Assembly: GCF_040112705.1 (NCBI RefSeq)
Contig: NZ_CP157804.1
Coordinates: forward strand, 2,970,001 to 3,034,000
DNA from: Flagellimonas sp. MMG031
Lineage (GTDB): Bacteria; Bacteroidota; Bacteroidia; Flavobacteriales; Flavobacteriaceae
Reading direction: 5' to 3'
DNA length: 64,000 nucleotides
Below the pieces are notes generated by a model. That model was not told the DNA's origin. It searched no databases and was given only the letters and a program-made list of their open reading frames with translations. Made by a program: the position numbers and the translations under genes. Positions 54,775 to 63,631 of this stretch are shown one piece after another (within the stretch, counting starts at the first letter, position 1; each line of letters begins with the position of its first letter).

Positions 54775-57563
54775 CAAAACTTAAAATTATAGGTTATGGA
54801 GGGTATGGGCATGGCAAAAATGGAGCTTTGCAGGGCCTTTACCTCCCCATTTTCGGTCACAAAGAATACCGAATACGGATTGTTCCGGCCCAAAACGTTG
54901 TATACCTGTATGGTGATGAAACTGTGGGCCAACTTGTTCTTTTTATGGTTGCCCTCTATATTGATGCCCAGATCCAAACGGTAGTAGTCGGGTATCCTGA
55001 AGGCATTCCGATCGCTGAAAGCCACAAAGTCCGCATTGTTGAACCTAAAGGTTCCCACCGGAAAGGTCACCGGACGCCCGGTCTGATAGGCAAAGTTCAT
55101 CGAAAAACTGTACCGCCGGGTAAACTTATAGTTGGCGATGACGCTCAGGTCGTGGGGCTTGTCAAAATTGGACGGGAAAAACTCCCCATCATTGATACGC
55201 TCTTCCGGGGTACTGCCATCGAACCGATATTTGGAACGGGAGTAGGTATAGCTGAGCCACCCATTAAAATCACCTCGGTTCTTCCGCAACAGGAATTCGA
55301 CACCATAGGCTTTCCCCTGGCCTTGGAGCACCTCGGTCTCCACATTCTCGTTCAGCAAAAGGTCGGCCCCCGTTTTAAAGTCCAGCACATCCTCCATACG
55401 CTTGTAGTATCCCTCTAAGCTGAGTTCGTACATATTGTCGTTGAAGTTCTTGAAGAATCCCAAGGTGGCCTGATATCCCCTTTGGGGCGCTATGTTCAGG
55501 TCCGATAGTTTCCAGGTATCGATGGGCGAAACCGTGGTATTGTTGGAGAGCGTGTGTATAAACTGATAGGAATTGTTGAAGCTCGTCTTTACCGAAAAAT
55601 CGTCAGTGATCAAGTATCGTGCGGAAAATCGTGCTTCTGGCCCGCCATAGGTTTCGATAAATTCTCCTGAGCCATAGGATATGGTGTCCTGTACGGTCGA
55701 CCGGTTTCGCGGGGCGCCATTCTGATAGGTGTTTTGCGTTCCTTCCCCAAGGGCGGCGTAAAAGGCATAGCGTACCCCGACGTTGAACAGCAGCCTGTCC
55801 GATGCCCGGAATTCGTCCCCAATAAAAAGAGCGCCTTCCAGGGCCTGCTCCCTGTCTATGGAAACGGGGGCTATATTGGAATTCTCCCCTGATGGCCTCA
55901 CATCGCCCGGCAGTAAGGAATAAAATTTTGCCGAAAGACCATAATCCAACGTATGGGCACTGTTCAATCGGGTATTCAGTTTGTACCTGAGCTCGGATTC
56001 GTTGATGGTATAGTCCAGCTCAAAGTTCCCGTTCCCTTCGCCTTCGTAGTCAATCCCAAAATTATAGCTGCTAAAGCTTCCCGTAAGTACCCCAGTGGTG
56101 TTCTGGTTGAGCTTGTGCGCCCAGCGCAGCGAGCCCAACCGGTTGCTGTAATTGTAGAGGGAATCGGAAGTGATGCTGAAATTGTCGCGGCTGTAGTAAG
56201 CTGTCCCCCTGATTTCGCTGTTCTCGTTAAACTTATGGTGGTATTTTACGATACCGTCAAAGAACGAGGCTTCGCTGTTGCTCAGGGACTCTTCGTCCAA
56301 GGACCTCAATATCCAATCGGCATACACGCCCCTGCCCCCTATCACCAGGGAAGAGACGTCCTTTTTCAATGGAATTTCCAGGGCCAGGTTTCCGGTCACG
56401 GGCCCAATGGAGCCCTCCCCTGATATTTTTTCGGTATTCCCGTTCTTGGTCTCGATGTCCAGCACGGAGGAGAGCCTTCCCCCGAACTCCATGGGCGCGG
56501 CGCCTTTGTAGATGTTCACCTTTTCGGTGGTGAACGGGTTGAGTGCCTGAAAGATGCCAAAAAAATGGGTGGGATTGTACAGCACCGCATCGTCCAGCAG
56601 CACCAGGTTCTGATCGGTCTTGCCCCCTCTCACGTTCAGGCCCGTGGCCCCCTCGCCTGCCGACGATATGCCGGGAAGTGCCTTGGCCACTTCCAAAATG
56701 TTTCTTTCCCCGAGCACCAACGGAATGTCCTTGGCTTCTTCGGAGTTGATTTCCTCGCTGCCCGAAATGGCATCCTCCACGTTGCTCACCGCATCGGCCT
56801 CCACTACCACCTCTTCCAACTGTTCCAAACTTTCCTGTAGCACAAAATCCAAGGTGCCATCGTTGTACATGATCACCTCGCGCTCCGAATCCTGGATTCC
56901 CATCGCACTGGTAGAAACCAGATTGTATCCTGCGGGAAGTTCCAGTTCATAGGCCCCACGTTCATCGGTCACGGCCACCCGTCCACCGCTCCTTATGGCC
57001 AGGTCCGGGATGGGCGCACCATTTTCCGCATTGAGCACACGGCCCGATAAGCGGTAGCTCGACCTCAGGTCCTGTTCGTCAGCACGTCCCACACGGGCAA
57101 CGGGCAATTGTTGTTGCCGTTGTACAACTTCATCCTGAAAAAAGGTTGGGGGCGGAAGGTTGCCCCGGGTCTCGGCGGTCTGGGACTGTAAAATGGTATC
57201 GCTCTGTTGATAGAAACTTAGGGGCAGTTCATCATAAATGATGGTATTTTGCAACAGGAACACCCGTTTTTCTTCTTCCAGGATGTAATAGTTCAATGAG
57301 GTTTCGGATAAAAGGGTGTCCAAAATCTCGGATAGGGAAGCGTTGGGTATATTTTCCGGCAAGGCCAGACCATCCATCCATTCCTCAAGGTAGAAGAAGG
57401 TGTATCCCGATTTTTGCTGTAGTTCTTGGAAGATTTCGGAAGCCGTTTTCGAAGTGCTTGCGCTGTTACTAGGTTCAACTTGAGCGAGAGAAACCTGTAC
57501 GAAACACAGTAACACCAAGACAACTCCATACTTGATGAAAAATGAACAAAATTTAACTAGCAA
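54774..57563 (-). CDS. TonB-dependent receptor with STN and carboxypeptidase-like domains
   Basis: 929 residues. Signal peptide (VVLVLLCFVQVSLAQ), STN-like domain (about 40-105, SEIFQELQQKSGYTFFYLEEW), CarboxypepD_reg-like beta sandwich (about 170-250), plug (about 280-380, LVLGERNILEVAKALPGISS and GLNVRGGKTDQNLVLLDDAVL) and beta barrel with a C-terminal Phe (TYNFKF). An STN domain normally signals to a FecR/sigma pair, but none is adjacent. It heads an operon with two DUF4249 lipoproteins and a MG2-like protein and probably imports one shared ligand. Confidence 0.9.
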   Translation of the reverse strand: MLVKFCSFFIKYGVVLVLLCFVQVSLAQVEPSNSASTSKTASEIFQELQQKSGYTFFYLEEWMDGLALPENIPNASLSEILDTLLSETSLNYYILEEEKRVFLLQNTIIYDELPLSFYQQSDTILQSQTAETRGNLPPPTFFQDEVVQRQQQLPVARVGRADEQDLRSSYRLSGRVLNAENGAPIPDLAIRSGGRVAVTDERGAYELELPAGYNLVSTSAMGIQDSEREVIMYNDGTLDFVLQESLEQLEEVVVEADAVSNVEDAISGSEEINSEEAKDIPLVLGERNILEVAKALPGISSAGEGATGLNVRGGKTDQNLVLLDDAVLYNPTHFFGIFQALNPFTTEKVNIYKGAAPMEFGGRLSSVLDIETKNGNTEKISGEGSIGPVTGNLALEIPLKKDVSSLVIGGRGVYADWILRSLDEESLSNSEASFFDGIVKYHHKFNENSEIRGTAYYSRDNFSITSDSLYNYSNRLGSLRWAHKLNQNTTGVLTGSFSSYNFGIDYEGEGNGNFELDYTINESELRYKLNTRLNSAHTLDYGLSAKFYSLLPGDVRPSGENSNIAPVSIDREQALEGALFIGDEFRASDRLLFNVGVRYAFYAALGEGTQNTYQNGAPRNRSTVQDTISYGSGEFIETYGGPEARFSARYLITDDFSVKTSFNNSYQFIHTLSNNTTVSPIDTWKLSDLNIAPQRGYQATLGFFKNFNDNMYELSLEGYYKRMEDVLDFKTGADLLLNENVETEVLQGQGKAYGVEFLLRKNRGDFNGWLSYTYSRSKYRFDGSTPEERINDGEFFPSNFDKPHDLSVIANYKFTRRYSFSMNFAYQTGRPVTFPVGTFRFNNADFVAFSDRNAFRIPDYYRLDLGINIEGNHKKNKLAHSFITIQVYNVLGRNNPYSVFFVTENGEVKALQSSIFAMPIPSITYNFKF

Positions 57564-58062
57564 TAGTTTTAATTTGAATGGTTAGCATCCGAAAAATATA
57601 AAAATCTTTTGCACAATAGAAAAGAATCAACGAAATCTTAAAAAAATACCGAATCATCAATTTTTAACATCAATAATAACAAATGTAAGAATAAACTTAT
57701 TTAATAGGTGAGTATTTGATATTTTTTTGGCACTCCCTAGCTGTAAAGTCCCTTAACCAGCTCGTTACCTCAAAAATTTAACCCTACACTATTGATAAAT
57801 TAGATTCTGAGCAACCTAACCCAAGCCACTCTTTTTTTTGTAGGCAAAGCAACAACATCCTTCCTTGCAGCCTGCATAAAGCCAGAACCCCATCGAAGTG
57901 GAGTCTCTTTTCTATATGGTTTGCGCAAAAATGGAAACGCCGGGAATAGAATACTGTACTCACCGGATAAAATTGAGCACTATTGGAACTAAAAAATAAT
58001 TTTGGCTTTCAAAGCACTAAGGCCAATTATTGGGTTTCTCAAATCTTCCGTTTTTGCTGGTA
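57564..58062. other. gene-free region, possible left part of a mobile element
   Basis: About 500 bases without a gene. The 5' part is the receptor upstream region. No tRNA, IS remnant or direct repeat is recognisable, so an element end cannot be placed here with confidence. Confidence 0.4.
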
Positions 58063-58446
58063 TCAACCATCCAGCTCATCCATTTTGGGTTGCCAATCAT
58101 GTTTATTTTTTAAAAGGAGTTTTTCTATCCGATCGTAACTGTCCAACTGGTCATCCGGGAGAATATCAATGACCAATTCCAGTATGGTGATCACTGCATC
58201 ATCCTTGGATAGAAAGGGAAGTCTTGGGGAGTCCAATTCGTTTTCATTGTCAATGGTGGACATACACAACCTTAATAAGCAAGAGATGACATAACGCAAT
58301 TCTGAATTGTTTTCCACCTTGAACACTACTTCTTGGACTTGCGGTTCATCCTTGCCATGATACCTTCGTTTTCTTGGGTTCAACAAACCAATCACTTCAT
58401 CCATTAGTTCCTTTTCGTTGTTGTGACTTTCAAATTTCTTTTCCAT
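58063..58446 (-). CDS. hypothetical protein downstream of the HEPN gene
   Basis: 127 residues from MEKKFESHNNEKELMDEV; in-frame sequence further upstream overlaps the HEPN gene. It is helical, with ELRYVISCLLRLCMSTIDNENE and KDDAVITILELVIDILPDDQL. This helical part vaguely resembles the C terminus of the HEPN protein (CILALDEQ... TVLEFAKNLIPSEE), which might mean a shared ancestor. It starts 10 bases after the HEPN gene, so the two are one operon. No known function. Confidence 0.65.
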   Translation of the reverse strand: MEKKFESHNNEKELMDEVIGLLNPRKRRYHGKDEPQVQEVVFKVENNSELRYVISCLLRLCMSTIDNENELDSPRLPFLSKDDAVITILELVIDILPDDQLDSYDRIEKLLLKNKHDWQPKMDELDG

Positions 58447-58456
58447 GTCTTCTTCG

Positions 58457-59647
58457 TTAAGTTTTGGTTTCCTGATCGGAAAGCATGAGTTCTCGCATTT
58501 CATCCAGATAGTTACCCTCTTCCGAGGGTATGAGGTTCTTCGCAAACTCCAGTACGGTCTTTACATCCTCCTTGATGTTTTTGATATCCAAGGTCATGTC
58601 ACATTGCTCGTCTAAGGCCAGGATACATACATTAAGGGTCGATTTTAAGGTGTAGAAAAGGGAAAAGTGACTGTGGACGTAGACATGGTTGAGATAATAT
58701 CCTTTTTTTGTCCTTCGATTTGCAGGTCTCATCATTTCAAAGTTTTCCTTACTCAATTGCCTAATCGATTCTAATAGGTTGGCCCCTTCTACATTTTGAG
58801 GTTCAACTGAAGTCTTTTTTACACTTGTAACAAGAGTCTGTAGAAGTTCAAGTTCCTGTTCGAAGAATCGCCTGATTTCATCCAAAAAGCATTCAAGCTT
58901 TTGTTTCAAAATGTCCAACTGATCCCGTTCCATATGGAAGGAGTTATCATATCTTGAACTGGAATAGGCCCTATCCAATAGTTCCAATAAATCCATCTCT
59001 GCATTGTCATCAAGGTTGAACATTCCCTTTGTTCTGTTTATGTTCCTTTCCAAGAACTTTTGATGGACCTCAATCTTATGGCATATCTTTACTTTTCCGC
59101 AGAGAAAGCCCTCCAAGACCCGGTATCCAAGTTCAAAGCCTTGATGGGCCATAAAGGCGGCTTGGGAAAGGTTGTTATCCGACATAAAGTATATGAACCC
59201 CTTTTGAAAGGACAAACAGCCTTCCAAGGATGTCCGAAAGTCCTCTTCAATGATTGTCAGGAAGTCTTCGTTTGTTATATCTTCAAAATGGTTCCAAGGA
59301 AAGGCAATATCCTGATTTCCAAAGATTAGATGTTCGGTTCGACAATGGTTGATGAAATAAAGATTGCCATTTGCCAATTCCGTTTTGGCGTAATCACGGG
59401 AAAAGATATTGTGGAAATAATCTTGATGGTCAAAAAACAACCCTTGGACAATTGGAAGGAACTTGTTGTTGATGTCATTTTTGGATGCATCAATAATGAT
59501 GTTCCACCTGTATCTAAAGGTGTTCTTTTTTTTAAGGCCCTTGTTCAGATAGACCTGTACAACATTCGGAATTACTTTGATAATGTCCGATAAAAGCCCC
59601 TGTATCTGGGGGTCAACATGTTTCTTTCTTTGCGTTAAGGAGTCCAT
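58457..59647 (-). CDS. HEPN domain-containing protein with N-terminal nucleotidyltransferase-like part
   Basis: 396 residues. The HEPN domain lies at about 155-265 (SQAAFMAHQGFELGYRVLEG, then LDRAYSSSRYDNSF with the SRYD motif at 231-234). The N-terminal part (about 15-115) resembles a minimal nucleotidyltransferase fold but lacks the GS-x10-DxD catalytic motif. I do not see a clear Rx4-6H RNase motif. HEPN proteins often act in toxin-antitoxin or defence modules; here the small gene downstream may be its partner. The gene is divergent from the HTH/HipA-like module. Confidence 0.72.
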   Translation of the reverse strand: MDSLTQRKKHVDPQIQGLLSDIIKVIPNVVQVYLNKGLKKKNTFRYRWNIIIDASKNDINNKFLPIVQGLFFDHQDYFHNIFSRDYAKTELANGNLYFINHCRTEHLIFGNQDIAFPWNHFEDITNEDFLTIIEEDFRTSLEGCLSFQKGFIYFMSDNNLSQAAFMAHQGFELGYRVLEGFLCGKVKICHKIEVHQKFLERNINRTKGMFNLDDNAEMDLLELLDRAYSSSRYDNSFHMERDQLDILKQKLECFLDEIRRFFEQELELLQTLVTSVKKTSVEPQNVEGANLLESIRQLSKENFEMMRPANRRTKKGYYLNHVYVHSHFSLFYTLKSTLNVCILALDEQCDMTLDIKNIKEDVKTVLEFAKNLIPSEEGNYLDEMRELMLSDQETKT

Positions 59648-59801
59648 ATATCAATATTTTAAGTTGAATTTCAATTCAATTGTGTAGATTTTCTGTACTA
59701 ATGTATAAAATAAATACTCATTTTCTATGCCGATTGGATAAAATTTTATATAGGTGTATCTAAAATCTATCTTTATGTATCAAAATTTTACCTACCCTAT
59801 A

Positions 59802-60017
59802 ATGACAGACCTAGGATTATATTTGGCCAAAAAGTCCATCAACAAAGCGGAAGTAGCGAGACGGACTGGCATAAGCAAATCAAGGATAAGTCAATTGAGT
59901 TCCAACCCAACCACTAAACTTAGGGCGGAGGAACTCTACCTTATTTCATTGGCCATTGACATCGACCCCTGTGAAGTAATCAAAGAGTTATATGGAGGCC
60001 TGAAGCTTCCTAATTAA
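59802..60017 (+). CDS. HipB-like XRE-family HTH regulator
   Basis: 71 residues from MTDLGLYLAKKSINKAE (an ATG at 59775 would add nine residues). Helix-turn-helix of XRE type: KAEVARRTGISKSRISQLSSN, then EELYLISLAIDIDPCEVIKEL. The size and position fit an antitoxin-type DNA-binding protein that represses its own promoter. A 149-base gap separates it from the kinase gene, which could hold a second promoter. Confidence 0.8.
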   Translation: MTDLGLYLAKKSINKAEVARRTGISKSRISQLSSNPTTKLRAEELYLISLAIDIDPCEVIKELYGGLKLPN

Positions 60018-60166
60018 TGTTTTCCCCGCAATCGTGAATTAGGTTTAGAGGATTTTGTCAGACTAAACTGCAATCTACTTCGTTCGGCGCTAAATTTTTT
60101 TTCATTTATATTGGGCTTGAGAAATAAAATTGATTTCGTAAGCAATAATTTACTCAGACTTTTATC

Positions 60167-61186
60167 ATGAAGAAAAAATTGGACCAAAGTGATAATTTTA
60201 TACACCTAAAGCCATTACCTATTCTTGGCAAGAGTGGTTATAAACATGGTATGTCTGGTCTATTGGTAGCTAAAAAACATTCTTACTCAGTAATAAAGGA
60301 TGTAGCTGTTGGAGGAGACGCACCCAAGGATTTAATAAGGCTTTACGAATATGGATGCGGAAGAAAAACAAATTTCAATGGTTGGCCTATATATATTGCA
60401 AAATTAGGCCATAAATGGTATCCCTGTGAATCAATAACAGAACAACTTATTTCAGATATTGGAAGATGGTTGGGGTTTTTACTTGCGGATTCTAAATTAT
60501 GTGTCCTAGGTGGTCAAATTAGATTTTTATCCAAATACTTTTTATCTAGAAACAAGGAACAGCTATATCATGGGGCTAATTTGTATGCCGGGTATTTAAA
60601 TGATGAGCAATTTGTTGATGAAGTAGAACTTGCCCAACAGACTCAATCTTTTTTCACAGTGAATTTTACAAAAGAAACATTAAGTCATTTTTTTAAGGAC
60701 ACTAAAGAAGAGTTGTTTGCCAGATTTATGGAGATGCTTTTTTTTGATGCTTTGGTGGGAAATAATGACCGACATATGTACAATTGGGGTGTCATAAGAG
60801 ATTTATTTGGCATAAAGAACGCAAAATATGCGCCAATTTATGATTCGGCACGAGGTTTGCTCTGGAATTATACTGAAAAAAAGATAGATAATATTTTAAA
60901 TAGTGGTCAAACAAAATTATCAATAGAAAGTTATTGCAATGCTAGCCGACCAAAAATAGGTGTTGAAGGAAAAAGCAAAATAAATCACTTTACATTAATC
61001 GAAGTTCATAAAGAATATTTTAAAACACTTGATTTGGTGAAGAATTCCCTTAAACCTGAAGTTTTGGACCAAGTTCTGGAAAATATTGATAAGAATTACA
61101 AAACACTATTAAGCAATAATAGACGTTTATTAATTAAGGATATTTTAAGATATCGAGTTGAAGTAATTAGAAATACATTAATTTAG
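60167..61186 (+). CDS. HipA-like kinase lacking the HipA_N domain (HipT-like)
   Basis: 339 residues. Kinase-type marks of the HipA_C family: a Gly/Ser-rich N-terminal loop (ILGKSGYKHGMSGLL, residues 19-33), Lys79 (IYIAKLG), Glu92 in a helix (TEQLISDIGRWLG), catalytic GNNDRHMYNWG with Asp201 and Asn206, and YAPIYDSARGLLW with Asp226 in the DFG-like position. The N-terminal subdomain of HipA is missing; a HipA_N-like protein is encoded 4 bases downstream. HipA kinases phosphorylate tRNA synthetases (GltX, TrpS). The gene is AT-rich against the background, which suggests transfer. Confidence 0.82.
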   Translation: MKKKLDQSDNFIHLKPLPILGKSGYKHGMSGLLVAKKHSYSVIKDVAVGGDAPKDLIRLYEYGCGRKTNFNGWPIYIAKLGHKWYPCESITEQLISDIGRWLGFLLADSKLCVLGGQIRFLSKYFLSRNKEQLYHGANLYAGYLNDEQFVDEVELAQQTQSFFTVNFTKETLSHFFKDTKEELFARFMEMLFFDALVGNNDRHMYNWGVIRDLFGIKNAKYAPIYDSARGLLWNYTEKKIDNILNSGQTKLSIESYCNASRPKIGVEGKSKINHFTLIEVHKEYFKTLDLVKNSLKPEVLDQVLENIDKNYKTLLSNNRRLLIKDILRYRVEVIRNTLI

Positions 61187-61190
61187 CACC

Positions 61191-61601
61191 ATGAAAGAAG
61201 TTATAAAAGACGTATTTAAAAAACTGACGCCTTGGGCGGTGGATCCGGATATTAAGTCAGACTTCAAAAATGAAAATGATCATGGAGAGTTTGAACTTAA
61301 ATTTGAAAACAATATAATTGGTTTTTTGAAATACGATGATTCAAAATGGACTTTTAAATATTCTGATGAATTTATTTCGGAGAAACCTCTTTTACCGTTG
61401 ATTGATTTTCCAAATGTTAATAAGGTTTATGAATTTGAGCATTTGATGCCATTTTTTGCTGCTCGAATTCCAAATTTGAACCAACCTTATCATGAGAAGA
61501 AGATTAAAAAATTTAATGGAAATAAAAAAAGTGAAGTGTCTATGTTGAGGATTTTCGGAAAGAAATCTATTAATAATCCTTTTGAATTAAGTTTTATATA
61601 A
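61191..61601 (+). CDS. HipA_N-like small protein (HipS-like)
   Basis: 136 residues. The middle and end follow the HipA_N pattern: IIGFLKYDDSKWTFKYSDEF (compare 'G.L....G..tFkY...w'), PLLPLIDFPNVNKVYEFEHL and LMPFFAARIPNLNQPYHEK (compare 'F.NLLPD...R'), ending with IFGKKSINNPFELSF. In HipBST systems a stand-alone HipA_N protein, HipS, is the antitoxin of the kinase HipT. Here the order is B, then T, then S. It begins 4 bases after the kinase stop. A terminator follows. Confidence 0.68.
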   Translation: MKEVIKDVFKKLTPWAVDPDIKSDFKNENDHGEFELKFENNIIGFLKYDDSKWTFKYSDEFISEKPLLPLIDFPNVNKVYEFEHLMPFFAARIPNLNQPYHEKKIKKFNGNKKSEVSMLRIFGKKSINNPFELSFI

Positions 61602-61624
61602 AGCTTTAAGAATTCATAGAAAAA

Positions 61625-61650
61625 GGTCAACAATTTGTTGGCCTTTTTTT
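61625..61650 (+). terminator. rho-independent terminator of the HipB/T/S-like module
   Basis: Stem GGTCAACA / TGTTGGCC (8 bp with one G-T pair), loop ATT, then seven T residues. It starts 23 bases after the last gene of the module. Confidence 0.88.
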
Positions 61651-61755
61651 GTTACCGCTAGATTCTATAAGACATTATGTAAATCCTTATATATTATTGT
61701 TTTTAAAAGCATAAAAATAGCCCCCAAATTTTACCCCCAACTTTTGCGCATGGAT

Positions 61756-61811
61756 CCTGTCGGGTTTTTGTAGCGTTCAGGCAGATAAGCGTAAAGCAAA
61801 AACCCGATAGG
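61756..61811. repeat. long inverted repeat at the 3' end of the mobilization operon
   Basis: Arms CCTGTCGGGTTTTTG (61756-61770) and CAAAAACCCGATAGG (61797-61811) pair over 15 bp with one G-T pair; the loop is 26 bases. No T run follows on either strand. A nearby G-tract pair (GGGGGTAAAATTTGGGGG on the minus strand) lies at about 61722-61739. It is either a terminator-like structure or part of a transfer or attachment site. Confidence 0.7.
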
Positions 61812-61832
61812 GCGCAACCTACTTGTTGGATT

Positions 61833-62855
61833 TCAGTAGCCCATGTCCTCACCAGTACCTCTGCCCTTATCGATACTCCTTCCAAGGGCTTTGATAATCT
61901 TGGCCGCAATCTGTACTTTATTGGTCGGGATACTGGGAGCTTTGACCCCCATGGTCTTAAGTAGTTTAAAGGCCATGTCCTTTTCCTTGGTGGGCAGACC
62001 CATGACCTTGGCAAAGAACTTTCCCGGTTCCTTGGCATGGGCTTTTCTACCAACATAGGATTCCACATAGTTCCTCTTGAAGCCCGTTGTCCTGTCAAAG
62101 GTCTTCTCGGCTGCTTGGTAAAAACTGTCCCGATCAAATCCTCTCTTGACCGTCTTTCCGTTCAGTTCCACTTCCGAGGCCTTGTGCTTTGCCATTGGGG
62201 AAAGCGTATAGGTGTTCGTCACGTCCCTTCTGCTGACAATGATATGAATGTGGGTCTGTGGCCCCTCTTTTTGCATTCCTGCGGCCACCAATTGCTCGTT
62301 CTGTTTATGTGGGGCCAATCTTTCTTGCTCTTTGATCCTTTTTTCAAGCTCATTGACATTCCCGATGGATTCGCCCCGTTCCACTTTCCGTATCTCGTTC
62401 CTGAGTCTAGCTATTTCACCACGGTACGGCGCATTCTCCTGAACCTGTTTGTCAAATCCCCGATAGGTGCGCTCATGCTCTATCTTGGCATAATATTTCA
62501 GGTTCTCGGCCTTGACCTCTTGGTTCCTATGAAAACTCTTGGCATAGTCCTCCATGAGTTTCCTTGTGTATTCCCTTAGCATGTTCGGGTCATTTCCAAT
62601 GGCCTTAAGTTCCCTTTGGTTGGGACTGACCACTATGGAATAGAATTTTGGATCCTTCTGCCTCAGTTTGGCCGTATTGGCATCTATTTCATCGATAACC
62701 GTTTGAGGGCTTACGTTGTCGTTCTCTTGGTCAAAGAATTCCTCCCTGAGTTCGGGCGACCTATCCTCGTTCTCCTTTTCCAGATAGTCCACATAGTTCC
62801 CCACACTGGAGTTGTAGGTACTGCCCATTTTCTGTGCTGAGATGGTAAGGTACAT
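61833..62855 (-). CDS. MobB-type relaxase (DUF5712 family)
   Basis: 340 residues. Relaxase features: N-terminal GNYVDYLEKEN, KIEHERTYRG (about 124-133) and the histidine motif THIHIIVSRRD at 201-211, which holds the metal-binding HxH. The C terminus is basic (AAKIIKALGRSIDKGRG). DUF5712 proteins are the large mobilization proteins of Bacteroidota mobilizable elements and nick oriT with the help of MobA. It begins 5 bases after the MobA gene, so they form one operon. Confidence 0.85.
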   Translation of the reverse strand: MYLTISAQKMGSTYNSSVGNYVDYLEKENEDRSPELREEFFDQENDNVSPQTVIDEIDANTAKLRQKDPKFYSIVVSPNQRELKAIGNDPNMLREYTRKLMEDYAKSFHRNQEVKAENLKYYAKIEHERTYRGFDKQVQENAPYRGEIARLRNEIRKVERGESIGNVNELEKRIKEQERLAPHKQNEQLVAAGMQKEGPQTHIHIIVSRRDVTNTYTLSPMAKHKASEVELNGKTVKRGFDRDSFYQAAEKTFDRTTGFKRNYVESYVGRKAHAKEPGKFFAKVMGLPTKEKDMAFKLLKTMGVKAPSIPTNKVQIAAKIIKALGRSIDKGRGTGEDMGY

Positions 62856-62860
62856 GGGCG

Positions 62861-63445
62861 TTATCTTAATTGATGTTTCAGGCTTTCAAAATCCCCAAAG
62901 CCCATATTGATCTTTAGATATGGCTTTCCCATCATTGGCTCCACCTTCTCAACATTGTGCAGAATCTCATTACAGCGTTTCTTATAGCTTTGAAATTCTT
63001 TTAGCATTCTATCGTGCTCCACTTTTGGAACGGTATTCCTAGGTTCCAAAAAATCCATTCGTTCTTCATGCATCTTGACGGGTTCACGTTTAGGTTTTCT
63101 CCCATCCTTTACATAGGCCTCGTAAAGAATGAGCATCATTTCATAAGTGGGCCTTATACTGGTCTTCTCCATGTTCTTGATAATGGCGATGAGCCTATCG
63201 AATTTTTTCATCATATTCACTTCCAGCTTTTTGATACTGTCAAGGATGACCTTTGTTCCCTCACCAAAAGGGTCAAGGTTGTTCTCCTTGAAGTAGCTTA
63301 TCATTCCATCCAACACTTCGCTATGCGATTTGTTGAACCTTTTGGAATAAGTGCGAAAGCGTGTGGCCGTTTCCTTCTTTACCGTGATATTGGAATAACC
63401 TCCTGTTCCTTTCTTTGTTCTGCCATTTGTTTTTTGCTTTTCCAT
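62861..63445 (-). CDS. MobA-type accessory protein (BfmA/BtgA family)
   Basis: 194 residues. The basic N terminus has ITVKKETATRFRTYSKRFNKSHSEVLDGMI, a ribbon-helix-helix-like element for oriT binding, and a coiled region follows (EHDRMLKEFQSYKKRCNEIL). BfmA and BtgA are small mobilization proteins of Bacteroides elements, always beside a relaxase, as here. The region 63446-63700 upstream is the expected place for oriT. Confidence 0.82.
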   Translation of the reverse strand: MEKQKTNGRTKKGTGGYSNITVKKETATRFRTYSKRFNKSHSEVLDGMISYFKENNLDPFGEGTKVILDSIKKLEVNMMKKFDRLIAIIKNMEKTSIRPTYEMMLILYEAYVKDGRKPKREPVKMHEERMDFLEPRNTVPKVEHDRMLKEFQSYKKRCNEILHNVEKVEPMMGKPYLKINMGFGDFESLKHQLR

Positions 63446-63631
63446 AGGTATGATTTTGTTTTTTAGTGAAATTGCGTCAATTTTTTCGTCAAAAATTTCC
63501 AGTGTTTACAGGGCTTCCCAAAGGGTTTACTGTAGATTTCGGAAAAGTCTACTGTAGCCCCAATTTTTGCACAGTATTTCAAATGCTGTTCAATTGACTG
63601 GTTTTCAACTTGTTGAAGACCCGAAAACAAC

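Noticed and set aside
57564..58062. Left attachment site of the mobile element
   Set aside because: No direct repeat or tRNA end could be matched, because the right end of the element is outside the window.
61703..62137. Minus-strand ORF overlapping the 3' end of mobB
   Set aside because: It is a shadow frame of the relaxase gene, with an Arg/Pro-rich composition typical of wrong-frame translation.
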